A stretch of 33,992 nt of DNA from Zoogloeaceae bacterium (lineage in GTDB: Bacteria; Pseudomonadota; Gammaproteobacteria; Burkholderiales; Rhodocyclaceae): positions 1 to 33,992 of the forward strand of contig JAISRR010000119.1 of NCBI GenBank assembly GCA_031273565.1, written 5' to 3'. The notes beneath the pieces were generated by a model, which was not told where the DNA came from, did no database searches, and was given only the letters and a program-made list of their open reading frames with translations. Both the position numbers and the translations under genes were made by a program. Of this stretch, positions 25,849 to 33,992 are shown piece after piece. Every line of letters begins with the position of its first letter. Position 1 is the first letter of the stretch.

Positions 25849-26528
25849 ACGGGCGGCGCAGGCGGCGCATCCCCGGCGCGACAAGGGGCATTCGACATGA
25901 TCTGGATGCGGTTGCATACGGCTTCGAGGTCGTTCTGGTCGTGTGAGACAAAAAGGCATGTGGTATGCATGTTGGCGAGGATGGCTTTCATTTCCGAACG
26001 AATGCCAGTTTTCAGTTGGCTGTCCAGATTGCTGAATGGTTCGTCAAGCAGCAATACCTTGGGTTCAGGGGCCAGAGAACGGGCCAGCGCGACGCGTTGT
26101 TGCTGGCCACCGCTGATCTCATACGGATAACGATTGGTCAGCGCTTCCATGCGCGTCAGTTCCAACATGGCGGAAACGCGCTTCTGGCGTTCATTGCGCG
26201 CCAGTCGATGCAGTCCGTAAGCGATGTTTTCCGCTACCGTTTTATGTGGGAAAAGTCCGTAATCCTGAAACACCATGCCAATCTGCCGTTCTTCCGGGCT
26301 GATGTGCGCGCTCATATCGGCAATGATCCGATCTTCCAGGCGAATCACGCCTTTCGGGATTCTTTCAAACCCGGCGATAATTCTCAGCAGGGTGCTCTTG
26401 CCCTGTCCGCTTGGGCCGGCGATGCCCAGTATTTCGCCACGCGCGACCGAGAGGTTGAAGGCTTCGAGAATCCAGGGGGCGTTTTTGCCGGGATAGGCGA
26501 AAAACAGATTTTCAATGACCAGAAACAC
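25845..26528 (-). CDS. fbpC: Ferric-iron ABC transporter ATP-binding protein (NBD only)
   Basis: This is the ATPase of a ferric iron importer. In 227 residues it has Walker A GPSGQGKST (38-46), Q-loop FQDYGLFPHKT, signature ISGGQQQR (138-145), Walker B LLLDEPFSNLD (159-169) and VSHDQND. Typical FbpC proteins have ~350 residues with a C-terminal regulatory domain. Here the protein ends soon after the nucleotide-binding domain with an Ala/Pro-rich tail, so that domain is missing. Its start overlaps the permease end by 17 bases. Its stop codon lies within the last codons of the convergent lpxD (4-base overlap). Substrate is inferred from the binding protein and the Fur-like box. Confidence 0.88.
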   Translation of the reverse strand: MFLVIENLFFAYPGKNAPWILEAFNLSVARGEILGIAGPSGQGKSTLLRIIAGFERIPKGVIRLEDRIIADMSAHISPEERQIGMVFQDYGLFPHKTVAENIAYGLHRLARNERQKRVSAMLELTRMEALTNRYPYEISGGQQQRVALARSLAPEPKVLLLDEPFSNLDSQLKTGIRSEMKAILANMHTTCLFVSHDQNDLEAVCNRIQIMSNAPCRAGDAPPAPPV

Positions 26529-28176
26529 GGCGTTGCTCCTTTTTTTCCCATCGCTGCGTCAGCAGGATAAAAATCACGCTCACTGCGATGATGCACAGCG
26601 ATGGCAGCGCTGTTTCCTCCAGTGCTTCGTTGTAGGCGAAACGGTATACCGTGGTGCCCAGCGTCTCTGAATTAAAGGGGCGCAAGATCAGGCTCAGCGG
26701 CAATTCCTTAACGATGTCGATGAACACCAGAACAGCGCCGCTGATCAGGGCATGTCGAATCAGTGGCAGATCGACCCGGAAGAAAGTCTGCGTGATTGAC
26801 CGTCCCAGCGTGCGCGAGGCTTCGGTGTAAACATTGCCCGTCCTGAAAAATCCCGTTTCCACCGCCTGATAACCGATGGTAAAAAAACGAACGCCATAGG
26901 CGAAAATCAGCATGGCGCTGCCCATGCTGATTTGCCGGATGGAAAGAGAGGGCATGAGCTGCGCCAGCGATTTATCCAGCCCTACGAACAGGAGGGTAAC
27001 GCCAATGGCCAGCACCGCCGAAGGAATGCCATAGCCGATGGTCGCTGCCTGCGCGGTCAGGATGCGTATCCGGCTGCCAAACAGCCGGTTGGCGTTAACT
27101 GTGGCCGTTGCCGCAACCATGATGATGGCGGTGGCAATGAACGCGACGCCGAGCGTGTATTGAATCGCTTGCCATAACGCATCCGTTCGTGCGGTCTGCC
27201 AACTTAATTTCAACCAGAGGAACATCTGCGCCAGTGGAATGACAAAACTCAGACAGATAACCAGCGCGCAGAACAGCGGTATGCCAAATCGGGAAAAGCC
27301 CGTTGCCTTTTGTGGCGTAAAGCGGCGTTCGCGGCTGGAAACGATGTGATATTTCCGCACATTCTGCAAACTCTTGCGCAGCAGGAGCGCCAGCAATACC
27401 AGCAGCAGCAGGATAAACGCGAGCCGGATTCCCGTATCGGTATCCCCCATGCCGAACCAGGCCGAAAAAATGGCGGTGGTAAAGGTATTGAGTCCGTAGT
27501 AGCTGACCACGCCAAAATCATTCAGGACTTCCAGACAGACCAGAATGCCCCCGGCTGTTGCGGAGGGCATGATCAGCGGCAAGGCGATAAAACAAAACAG
27601 GCCACGGCGTCCTCCCAGCAGCAGGGCGTTTTCAAAAAGCGAGCCGCTTTGCTGACACAAAAAGGCGCGGGTCAGCAAATAAACGTAGGGAAACAGGGTA
27701 ATGCTGAATATCCAGATCGCGCAGAGCATCGCCGGTATGGTCGGGAGCAGGGAATGGATGCGAAGATCAAAACAGTGCAGAAAAAAAGCCTGTACCGGCC
27801 CGGTATAGTCGAAGAATCCGCCATAGGCATAGGCTGCGATATAAGGGGGAATGGCAAGCGGGAGAATCAGCAGAACTTCAAAAGCGCGCTTGCCACGGAA
27901 ATCGTACATGCTGACCAGCCAGGCCAACGCCACGCCCAGCGTCAGCGCCATCATGCCACTGCCCGCGCCCAGAATGAGCGTCTCGAAAAAATACGTAGGC
28001 AGCATGTTGTCGCGGACATACTGCCAATATTCACCCGTCGGGGAAGAGGCAAGCCCGAAGCCCAGCGCGAGGAAAGGCGTCAGGATGCAAAGACAGGAAA
28101 ATCCGTGCAGCGCCGTCCAGCCATTTGCGGGCAAAAACCGGCGCGCGCGGCGCAGGGATTCAGACCAGCGCGGCAT
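26512..28176 (-). CDS. fbpB: Ferric-iron ABC transporter permease (fused double permease)
   Basis: This is the inner-membrane permease of the iron importer. The 554-residue length is that of the FbpB/SfuB type, in which two six-helix permease units are fused in one chain. Two EAA-type coupling loops can be seen: LFENALLLGGRRGLFCFIALPL in the first half and YTEASRTLGRSITQTFFRVDLP in the second. Many hydrophobic segments run between. The start is MPRWSESLRRARRF at 28176, 72 bases after the binding-protein gene. Codon use and GC are slightly lower than in the envelope block. Confidence 0.9.
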   Translation of the reverse strand: MPRWSESLRRARRFLPANGWTALHGFSCLCILTPFLALGFGLASSPTGEYWQYVRDNMLPTYFFETLILGAGSGMMALTLGVALAWLVSMYDFRGKRAFEVLLILPLAIPPYIAAYAYGGFFDYTGPVQAFFLHCFDLRIHSLLPTIPAMLCAIWIFSITLFPYVYLLTRAFLCQQSGSLFENALLLGGRRGLFCFIALPLIMPSATAGGILVCLEVLNDFGVVSYYGLNTFTTAIFSAWFGMGDTDTGIRLAFILLLLVLLALLLRKSLQNVRKYHIVSSRERRFTPQKATGFSRFGIPLFCALVICLSFVIPLAQMFLWLKLSWQTARTDALWQAIQYTLGVAFIATAIIMVAATATVNANRLFGSRIRILTAQAATIGYGIPSAVLAIGVTLLFVGLDKSLAQLMPSLSIRQISMGSAMLIFAYGVRFFTIGYQAVETGFFRTGNVYTEASRTLGRSITQTFFRVDLPLIRHALISGAVLVFIDIVKELPLSLILRPFNSETLGTTVYRFAYNEALEETALPSLCIIAVSVIFILLTQRWEKKEQRRVSGH

Positions 28177-28248
28177 GACGGGACGCCCAGGGTTGCCAGC
28201 GGTTCACTGACACACGCCGAAATGGAACGCTGGTTTTACCCGTCCGGA

Positions 28249-29280
28249 TTATTTCCAGCCACCTTGAAGAAAAAGCTGGATCGCCTTGGCGTTGTTTTTG
28301 CCCAGCGTGGAAAAATCAATTGACTGTGTTTTGAACGTCCCCCAACTTTCCAGCAGTTGATGTTTTTTTGCCTTTGGATTGGTGGGGAACTCATAATTTT
28401 GGGCGGAAAAGTGTTCCTGTGCACGAACATCCGTCAGGAATTCGATGAAACGCAGCGCGTTTTCCCTGTTTTTCGCGTATCGGGCCAGGCCAATGCCGCT
28501 GACATTGACATGCGTGCCCGTGCTTTGCTGGTTCGGGAAAAACACGCCAATCTGTCTGGCCGCCCTGACTTCTTCCGGGTCTCTGGAATTGAGCATCTGG
28601 CCGATGTAATAGGTGTTCATCAAGGCCACGTCGCCGATTCCGGCAACGATGGATTTGGCCTGATCGCGGTCATTGCCTTTGGGCGGGCGGGCGAAATTGG
28701 CGGCGATGCCCCTGACCCAATCCCCCGCTGCCTTTTCTCCATCCAGCATGATGAGTGAAGCCAGAAGCGACTGGTCATACATCGCCGTGGAAGAACGGGC
28801 GACCACCTTTCCCTTCCATTTGGGATGCGCGAGGTCTTCGTAGGTTGAAAGCTGCGCGGGCTGCACCCGGTCGAGGGCGTAAACGATGACGCGCGCGCGC
28901 GTGGTCAGTCCGATCCAGTAATTTTCGGAATCCCGCAGGGTCGCGGGAATATTCGCCAGCGCCTTCGCTGAAGTCACGGGTTGCAGAACGCCGCTCGTTT
29001 TCGCTGTATGAAGAATGCCACCGTCAACCGTGATGAACACATCGGCGGCAGTGGCCTCGCCTTCACGCTTGATACGCTCGATCAGTTCCGGCGCCGCCGC
29101 GTTGAGTTCATTCACCTTGATGCCGGTTTCCTGCTGAAAAAGCGCATACAGGGCCTTGTCCGACTCGTAATGTCGCGCCGAATAAATATTGACGACCTGC
29201 TCACCTTCTGCTGCGGCGTTGCCAATGACGCACGACGCCAGAACAGCCATAAAAAACGATCCCAATTTTTTTCGCATCAT
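28249..29280 (-). CDS. fbpA: Periplasmic ferric-iron-binding protein (FbpA/FutA type)
   Basis: This protein binds Fe(III) in the periplasm and delivers it to the permease. The start at ATG 29280 (MMRKKLGSFF, 343 residues) follows an AGGAAAGG site and yields a signal peptide cleaved near NAAA (~24). ATG 29289 is the alternative. Iron-ligand candidates are visible. NIYSARHYESDKALY resembles the N-terminal ligand loop of FutA. A Tyr pair lies in LMNTYYIGQML (224-225). VSGIGLARYAKN and the C-terminus are also typical. It is the first gene of the operon, behind a Fur-like box and a sigma70-like promoter. Confidence 0.92.
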   Translation of the reverse strand: MMRKKLGSFFMAVLASCVIGNAAAEGEQVVNIYSARHYESDKALYALFQQETGIKVNELNAAAPELIERIKREGEATAADVFITVDGGILHTAKTSGVLQPVTSAKALANIPATLRDSENYWIGLTTRARVIVYALDRVQPAQLSTYEDLAHPKWKGKVVARSSTAMYDQSLLASLIMLDGEKAAGDWVRGIAANFARPPKGNDRDQAKSIVAGIGDVALMNTYYIGQMLNSRDPEEVRAARQIGVFFPNQQSTGTHVNVSGIGLARYAKNRENALRFIEFLTDVRAQEHFSAQNYEFPTNPKAKKHQLLESWGTFKTQSIDFSTLGKNNAKAIQLFLQGGWK

Positions 29281-29364
29281 GTCCCGCATCCTTTCCTGCT
29301 GCTGAAATTTTTGAACGACGCCAATCCCGTGTGGAAATTTTCCCGACCGGAAGCACAGAAGCGG

Positions 29365-29392
29365 ATTATAAAGGGTTTCTTTCAACACGCAA
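29365..29392 (-). promoter_or_regulatory. Predicted sigma70 promoter of the iron-transport operon
   Basis: Read on the minus strand, the -35 is TTGCGT (29392-29387) and the -10 is TATAAT (29370-29365) with a 16-base spacer. Transcription would start near 29357, about 77 bases upstream of fbpA. The -35 overlaps the Fur-like palindrome. Confidence 0.7.
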
Positions 29393-29407
29393 ATGATAGC
29401 CATTTGC
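29389..29407. promoter_or_regulatory. Fur-box-like operator
   Basis: GCAAATG-atagc-CATTTGC is a perfect 7-7 inverted repeat of 19 bases. It matches 13 of 19 positions of the classical Fur box GATAATGATAATCATTATC, including the whole AATGATA and CATT core. Its position over the -35 of the fbpA promoter fits iron-dependent repression by Fur. Confidence 0.7.
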
Positions 29408-29475
29408 ATTGACTTATGCGTCATGATCGGCGTACACCGCGCGCGAATTCAATCTTCCCGGCGACGCATGGTCAT

Positions 29476-31935
29476 TCAAGGCTCATGCCTCGGCGTCAAC
29501 AAATCCGGCGGCGCAGCCTGTGTTTCCGACATTTGCAGCACGGGTTCCTTGACCACGCCGACGCCTGCGCCCCGGCGGGCGCGCGTACCCAGATGATGCG
29601 CTTCGGAAAGCGTTTCCTTGGCCTTGCCCCGGAATACGCCGCAGATTTTTACAATCGGGCCGGGGCTGATCAGGGTTTGCGTCAGGGTTTCATTGCCTTT
29701 CAAGCCGATGATTTGCACGCCCTTGCCGCCGGAAAGATGTTTCATCTGTTCCAGCGGGAAGATGAGTAGCCGTCCGTCGCTTGCGAGCGCCGCCAGATGG
29801 GTTTTCATGCCCGGTGCGGGGGGAAGGACGCGCTGGGGCGGCAGGATGCGGGCGTTTTCTTCCACGGAGAGAAAAGCCTTGCCCGCTTTTTGCCGTGAAA
29901 AGAGATCGGCAAGCTGGCAGATGAAGCCGTAGCCGGAACTTTTGGCGATGAAATATTCCTCTTCCGGTTTGCCGACGATGACATGCGCGATGCGGCTTGC
30001 GCCCATGTCTACGAAAGACGAGAGCGGCGCGCCCATGCCGCGACCATCGGGAAGCTGGGCGACGGCGACGGTGTAGGCGCGGCCATCGTTGGCGAGAATG
30101 GCGAGCGAATCGACGCTGCGGCATTCGTGCGTGGAGCCTGAGCGGTCGCCCTCCTTGAAGCCGATGCCGGAGAGGTCGAGATCGTGCCCCTGGCGCATCC
30201 GCGCCCAGCCTTTTTCGGAAACGATGACGGTGACGGCTTCGTCGGCCACTGCCGCGACTTCGGCGCGGGAGGCGGTGGCGGCGGGCTGGATAAGGGTGCG
30301 GCGCGCGTCGCCGTATTTCTGGGCGTCATCGCGGATTTCCCGGATGACCTGTTTTTTGAGTAGGGCTTCATCCCCCAGCAGACGTTCCAGTCCCGCTTTT
30401 TCCTCGCGCAGTCTGGCGAGTTCCTGTTCAATCTTGATGCCTTCGAGCCGCGCCAGTTGCCTGAGGCGGATTTCCAGAATGTCCTCGGCCTGCCGGTCGG
30501 ACAACTGAAAGCGGGCGATCAACGCCATCTTGGGTTCGTCCGATTCGCGGATGAGGTGGATCACTTCGTCGATATTCAGAAAGACGATGTGCCGCCCTTC
30601 GAGGATGTGAATGCGGTCTTCGGTTTTTTCCAGTCGATGCCGGGTGCGGCGCGCCACCGTGCGGACGCGGAAGCGGCACCATTCGCCCAGCATTTCCACC
30701 AGTGATTTCTGGCAGGGGCGACCATCCAGCCCCACGGCGACGAGGTTAATCGGGGCGTTGCTCTCCAGACTGGTATGGGCGAGCAACAGGGCGATGAATT
30801 CCTCACGGTTCTGGCGGGAACTGGCAGGCTCAAAGACGAGACGCACATCGTCATCCTTGCCGGATTCGTCTCTGGCCTTGTCCAGTTGCGAGGCGAACAG
30901 CGCTTTTAACTGGGCGGCGGATTGTTCGATGCTCTTTTTCCCGGCGCGGGGCTGGGGATTCATGATGGCGCCGATTTCGGAAAGCACCCGGGCTGTGGAA
31001 ACCCCCGGCGGCAGTTCGCGGAACACCACCTGCCACGCGCCACGCGCCAATTCCTCGATTTCGTAACGCGCCCGCACCCGGAGGCTGCCGCGCCCGCCGC
31101 GATAGGCGGCGGCGATGTCGGCGGAGGTGGAAATAATCTGGCCGCCACCGGGATAATCGGGGCCGGGCAGATAGGCGAGCAAGGATTCCAGCCCGGCTTC
31201 CGGGTGCTGAATCAGGTGAATGGCGGCGGCGGCGGTTTCTCGCAGGTTGTGCGGAGGAATTTCGGTCGCCATGCCCACGGCGATGCCGGACGCGCCATTC
31301 AGCAGTGCGAAGGGCAGCCGGGCGGGGAGAAAGGCGGGTTCATCGAACGCGCCATCGTAATTGGGCTGAAAATCGACCGTGCCTTCGCCCAGTTCCGAGA
31401 GCAGCAGGTCGGCGATGGGGGTCAGGCGCGCTTCCGTGTACCGCATGGCGGCGGCGCTGTCGCCATCGCGCGAGCCGAAATTGCCCTGTCCGTCGACCAG
31501 GGGATAGCGCAGGGAGAAGGGCTGCGCCACGCGCACCATCGCGTCGTAGGCGGAAACATCGCCGTGCGGGTGGTATTTGCCGATGACATCGCCGACCACG
31601 CGGGCGGATTTCACCGGCTTGGAGGTGGCGGAAAGCCCCAGTTCGCGCATGGCGTAGAGTACCCGCCGTTGCACGGGTTTCATGCCGTCCTTCACATCCG
31701 GCAACGCCCGTCCCTTGACCACGGCAATCGCGTATTCGAGGTAATCGCGCGAGGCCGATTCATGCAACAGCACGCTTGTCCCATCGTCTTCATCCTGGAT
31801 ATTCAGCGCGAGGCCGGGCGGGGAGGGCGGCAGCGGCGGCATGTCCGGGGAGGGCGCTTCCGGCGTGGCGATGGTCGGGGCGGCGTCGGCGGGCAGAGCG
31901 GCGAAAAGATCAGGTGTTTGCTCGTCAGTAGACAT
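29476..31935 (-). CDS. parC: DNA topoisomerase IV subunit A
   Basis: ParC is the DNA-cleaving subunit of topoisomerase IV, which decatenates sister chromosomes. The product has 819 residues. Catalytic Tyr166 lies in [11 protein letters not shown] and the quinolone region reads [12 protein letters not shown] (122-133). The C-terminal part is shorter than in GyrA and lacks a clear GyrA-box, favouring ParC. The N-terminus is extended by a ~45-residue Pro/Ala-rich segment before the conserved DYLEYAI...[15 protein letters not shown]. No ribosome site is obvious before either candidate ATG. parE is not in the window. It lies 43 bases downstream of the 389-aa gene on the same strand. Confidence 0.93.
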   Translation of the reverse strand: MSTDEQTPDLFAALPADAAPTIATPEAPSPDMPPLPPSPPGLALNIQDEDDGTSVLLHESASRDYLEYAIAVVKGRALPDVKDGMKPVQRRVLYAMRELGLSATSKPVKSARVVGDVIGKYHPHGDVSAYDAMVRVAQPFSLRYPLVDGQGNFGSRDGDSAAAMRYTEARLTPIADLLLSELGEGTVDFQPNYDGAFDEPAFLPARLPFALLNGASGIAVGMATEIPPHNLRETAAAAIHLIQHPEAGLESLLAYLPGPDYPGGGQIISTSADIAAAYRGGRGSLRVRARYEIEELARGAWQVVFRELPPGVSTARVLSEIGAIMNPQPRAGKKSIEQSAAQLKALFASQLDKARDESGKDDDVRLVFEPASSRQNREEFIALLLAHTSLESNAPINLVAVGLDGRPCQKSLVEMLGEWCRFRVRTVARRTRHRLEKTEDRIHILEGRHIVFLNIDEVIHLIRESDEPKMALIARFQLSDRQAEDILEIRLRQLARLEGIKIEQELARLREEKAGLERLLGDEALLKKQVIREIRDDAQKYGDARRTLIQPAATASRAEVAAVADEAVTVIVSEKGWARMRQGHDLDLSGIGFKEGDRSGSTHECRSVDSLAILANDGRAYTVAVAQLPDGRGMGAPLSSFVDMGASRIAHVIVGKPEEEYFIAKSSGYGFICQLADLFSRQKAGKAFLSVEENARILPPQRVLPPAPGMKTHLAALASDGRLLIFPLEQMKHLSGGKGVQIIGLKGNETLTQTLISPGPIVKICGVFRGKAKETLSEAHHLGTRARRGAGVGVVKEPVLQMSETQAAPPDLLTPRHEP

Positions 31936-31978
31936 GTGGGTTCAGGCGGCAGGTAACAGGAGGGCAGGGGAGGGTTGT

Positions 31979-33148
31979 CTAATCGTGTGTAAAACGCTGG
32001 AATGTCCGCCAATAGCGATCTTTGTAGAGTTCGCAGTCCAGTTTGAATGCTTCGGCGTATTTTTGTTGCGCGTAATAGCAGGTCTGGCTGATTTCCCGGA
32101 AATCCCGGCAGGCGAAATAGAGGGCGCGTTCGCTGTCGCCGGTTTCACGGATGATGTACAGACAACCGCTGTCCGGGGGAAGTTCCGCGAGGAGGTCTTC
32201 TTCCACCCGCTCAAAAAGTTGTTGGGTTTTCTCGTCTGGCATGCCGGATTCGTTGTGCGACGCATAGGGCAGGATGAGCACCGCAATCCAGGGATAGAGT
32301 GCGCCTGCGTTCAGGTTCAGCAACGTGTCGTTGACGAGCGCCACGATGACTTTTTCGCTGCCTGCGCTGGCGTCGTCGTCATGGGGCGCGTCATTGCGCC
32401 GGATTTCCAGCAGCGAATAGCGGTAATGCTCCGGGTCGATGGCGTCAGCGTCCATGCTGTCGGTATCCGTGATGTTGGCGGCGAAGCGCGTTTGCTGCGT
32501 CAGCAGGTAGCCTTGCAGCTTGTCGACCGGCAGGGGTTCATGCGTCGCTTCCGCTTTGTCCTCAATACGTAGATTGTCGATGGCGGTGGCGAAGTAGCGT
32601 TCGCCCAGATAGTTGTCCAGAAAAACGTCGCAGCCCAGGGTAATCTCCTTGCGGTTGTCCTCGTCCAGATCGGCGTGAATGACGACAAGATTGATTTCTT
32701 CGGGGTATTCCGGGTTTTCTTCCAGATAGAAGGAGATGTTGTCCTTGTCGAAACGCTGGTCTCCCATGAGGATGCAGCAGTTTTCGATGTCGATGGGGGG
32801 CTTCAGGGCAGTGATTTTCCAGTTTTCCAGCGCGGGCGCGGCGGCGACCAGCGTTTCGATCAGCGCAAAAATTTTCAGATTGCCTTCCGCCGTCAGGATG
32901 AGTTCGGCGGTGTGTTCGTCGTACTTCCCGGCAAGGAAAAAAAATCCATCGCTGATCTTTTCCAGCAAGGGCGCTATTTTCTGGAAAAATTTTTCATCGA
33001 CATCGGCAGGCGCATCCCGACGATTCTGATTGATAACGGCGAAAAATTCCGGGGCGTGTTGCCGGAAATAGAGCCAGAACTCACGGCAAGCCAGCGCCAG
33101 TTCTTCTTTTTGGCGCACAAAACCTTTGGTTTCCTGCGTGTTTTTCAT
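31979..33148 (-). CDS. Uncharacterised 389-aa protein encoded between lspA and parC
   Basis: There is no confident family. The N-terminal ~110 residues (FWLYFRQHAPEFFAVIN, then LILTAEGNLKIFALIETLVAAAP and LENWKITALKP) have the alternating helix/strand character of small cytoplasmic regulatory domains. The C-terminal ~100 residues (FERVEEDLLAELPPDSGCLYII, ALYFACRDF, YWRTFQRF) recall DUF695-type domains, by impression only. The middle is acidic and strand-rich. There is no signal peptide or membrane segment, so it is probably cytoplasmic. Its ATG overlaps the lspA stop by 4 bases, indicating translational coupling to lspA. Confidence 0.7.
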   Translation of the reverse strand: MKNTQETKGFVRQKEELALACREFWLYFRQHAPEFFAVINQNRRDAPADVDEKFFQKIAPLLEKISDGFFFLAGKYDEHTAELILTAEGNLKIFALIETLVAAAPALENWKITALKPPIDIENCCILMGDQRFDKDNISFYLEENPEYPEEINLVVIHADLDEDNRKEITLGCDVFLDNYLGERYFATAIDNLRIEDKAEATHEPLPVDKLQGYLLTQQTRFAANITDTDSMDADAIDPEHYRYSLLEIRRNDAPHDDDASAGSEKVIVALVNDTLLNLNAGALYPWIAVLILPYASHNESGMPDEKTQQLFERVEEDLLAELPPDSGCLYIIRETGDSERALYFACRDFREISQTCYYAQQKYAEAFKLDCELYKDRYWRTFQRFTHD

Positions 33149-33642
33149 GTGTTCCCTTTCTGTGCGGCGTGTTCATTTCGCCATGTCGCCCACAGCAGCA
33201 GCGCCGCTCCCGCGCAAATCCCCGAATCGGCGATGTTGAAGGCAGGCCAGTGCCAGTTGGCGACGTAAAAATCCAGAAAATCCACCACCGCGCCGTAAAC
33301 GATGCGGTCGATGACGTTGCCGAGCGCACCGCCCATGACGAAGGCGAGGGCAAGGCTTTGCAGTTTTTGTTCCGGCTGCCGCCAGAGCATGTGCAGTATC
33401 CAGGCGGAAATGGCGAGGGCAAGGATGACGAACAGCCATTTTTGCCAGCCACCGGCGGAAGCCAGTAGGCTGAAGGCGGAACCTGGGTTATACACCAGCA
33501 CGAGATTGAAAAAGCCGGTCAGCGGCAGACGCTCGCCCTGTTGGAAATGGGCGAGCACGACGAGCTTGCTGACCTGATCCGCCACGACCACGAGGGCGGC
33601 GGCGACAAGCCAGAAGATAAACAGGCGCACCGGTTTAGGCAT
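33145..33642 (-). CDS. lspA: Lipoprotein signal peptidase LspA
   Basis: LspA is the aspartyl protease of the inner membrane that cuts the signal peptide in front of the lipidated cysteine of prolipoproteins such as MlaA and the two lipoproteins in this window. From ATG 33642 the protein has 165 residues. The catalytic Asp pair is at GNVIDRI (D112) and FNIADSG (D139), with YNPGSAFSLL also conserved and four hydrophobic segments. The start overlaps the end of ileS by 8 bases, the classic ileS-lspA arrangement. Confidence 0.96.
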   Translation of the reverse strand: MPKPVRLFIFWLVAAALVVVADQVSKLVVLAHFQQGERLPLTGFFNLVLVYNPGSAFSLLASAGGWQKWLFVILALAISAWILHMLWRQPEQKLQSLALAFVMGGALGNVIDRIVYGAVVDFLDFYVANWHWPAFNIADSGICAGAALLLWATWRNEHAAQKGNT

Positions 33643-33992
33643 GACACCGCACCTCGCCTTCGCCATACAGATTGCTGATGCAGCGTCCGCAGAGGTCGGG
33701 ATGTTCGGCGTCTGTGCCCACCTCTTCGCGCACATGCCAGCAGCGTTCGCATTTTGTGCCATTGGCGGGGACGACTTCGATGGCGAATTTGCCTTTTTTC
33801 AGCGTGACGGTAGAAGCGATGAAGGCGAATTTGAGGTCATCGCCCAAAGCGGCGAGGGCGTCGTATTGTTTGTCTTCGGCGGTGATGCGGACAGCCGCTT
33901 GCAGGGACGAGCCGATTTTTCCGGCGACGCGCAGTGCTTCCATCGCCTTCAGAACTTCGGCGCGGATGGCGCGGATTTTCTCCCAGCGTCCG
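33635..33992 (-). CDS. ileS: Isoleucyl-tRNA synthetase, C-terminal end (5' part outside window)
   Basis: The frame is open to the window edge (GRWEKIRAIRAEVLKAMEALR...), giving ~118 residues. The C-terminal zinc-binding module typical of proteobacterial IleS is present, with two Cys pairs in CERCWHV and CGRCISNLYGEGEVR. IleS charges tRNA-Ile in the cytoplasm. The ATG at 33943 in the ORF track is internal. It overlaps lspA by 8 bases, as expected for the ileS-lspA operon. Confidence 0.95.
   Translation of the reverse strand, partial: GRWEKIRAIRAEVLKAMEALRVAGKIGSSLQAAVRITAEDKQYDALAALGDDLKFAFIASTVTLKKGKFAIEVVPANGTKCERCWHVREEVGTDAEHPDLCGRCISNLYGEGEVRCHA

Overview
The window is chromosomal DNA from a GC-rich (roughly 60%) proteobacterium, most likely a betaproteobacterium. 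The evidence is an mla operon with mlaA placed between mlaD and mlaC, the rpsB-tsf-pyrH-frr-uppS-cdsA-dxr-rseP-bamA-skp-lpxD order, and the style of the individual proteins. An fbp-prk pair (fructose-1,6-bisphosphatase and phosphoribulokinase) suggests Calvin-cycle capacity, although no RuBisCO gene lies in the window. I cannot name the genus from this sequence.

Layout. 1-5811 (+): the 3' end of a TetR-type regulator, then a complete phospholipid-transport operon mlaF-E-D-A-C-B with mostly overlapping stop/start codons, running into murA. 5812-6600: a small LRV-repeat-like gene that looks frameshifted near its start, and a convergent cupin gene. 6708-9940 (-): uup (ABC-F ATPase) and an MscS-type channel. 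10195-12754 (-): an unrecognised 179-aa membrane-anchored protein, then prk and fbp. 12755-13113 is a divergent regulatory region with a clear extended -10 promoter for rpsB. 13114-25848 (+): the translation and envelope-biogenesis block rpsB, tsf, pyrH, frr, two related cysteine-patterned lipoproteins, uppS, cdsA, dxr, rseP, bamA, skp, lpxD. 25845-29280 (-): a three-gene ferric-iron ABC importer with a Fur-like operator over a sigma70-like promoter. 29476-33992 (-): ileS (3' end), lspA, a 389-aa uncharacterised gene and parC.

How the genes work together. Much of the window serves envelope construction. Mla moves phospholipids between the membranes, MurA starts peptidoglycan synthesis, and UppS makes the lipid carrier. 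CdsA makes CDP-diacylglycerol, Dxr feeds isoprenoid synthesis, RseP controls the envelope stress response, BamA and Skp assemble outer-membrane proteins, LpxD acylates lipid A, and LspA matures lipoproteins. RpsB, Tsf, Frr and IleS serve translation.

I did not find a clear new multi-gene system (defence, CRISPR, biosynthetic cluster or mobile element). The observations that most deserve a second look are a dispersed GC-rich palindromic repeat whose copies show a paired base change in the stem, the tandem lipoproteins with a C-x16/17-C-x-C pattern inserted between frr and uppS, the apparent frameshift in the LRV gene, and the Fur-like box over the iron-transport promoter. No tRNA, rRNA, insertion sequence or CRISPR array was recognised.
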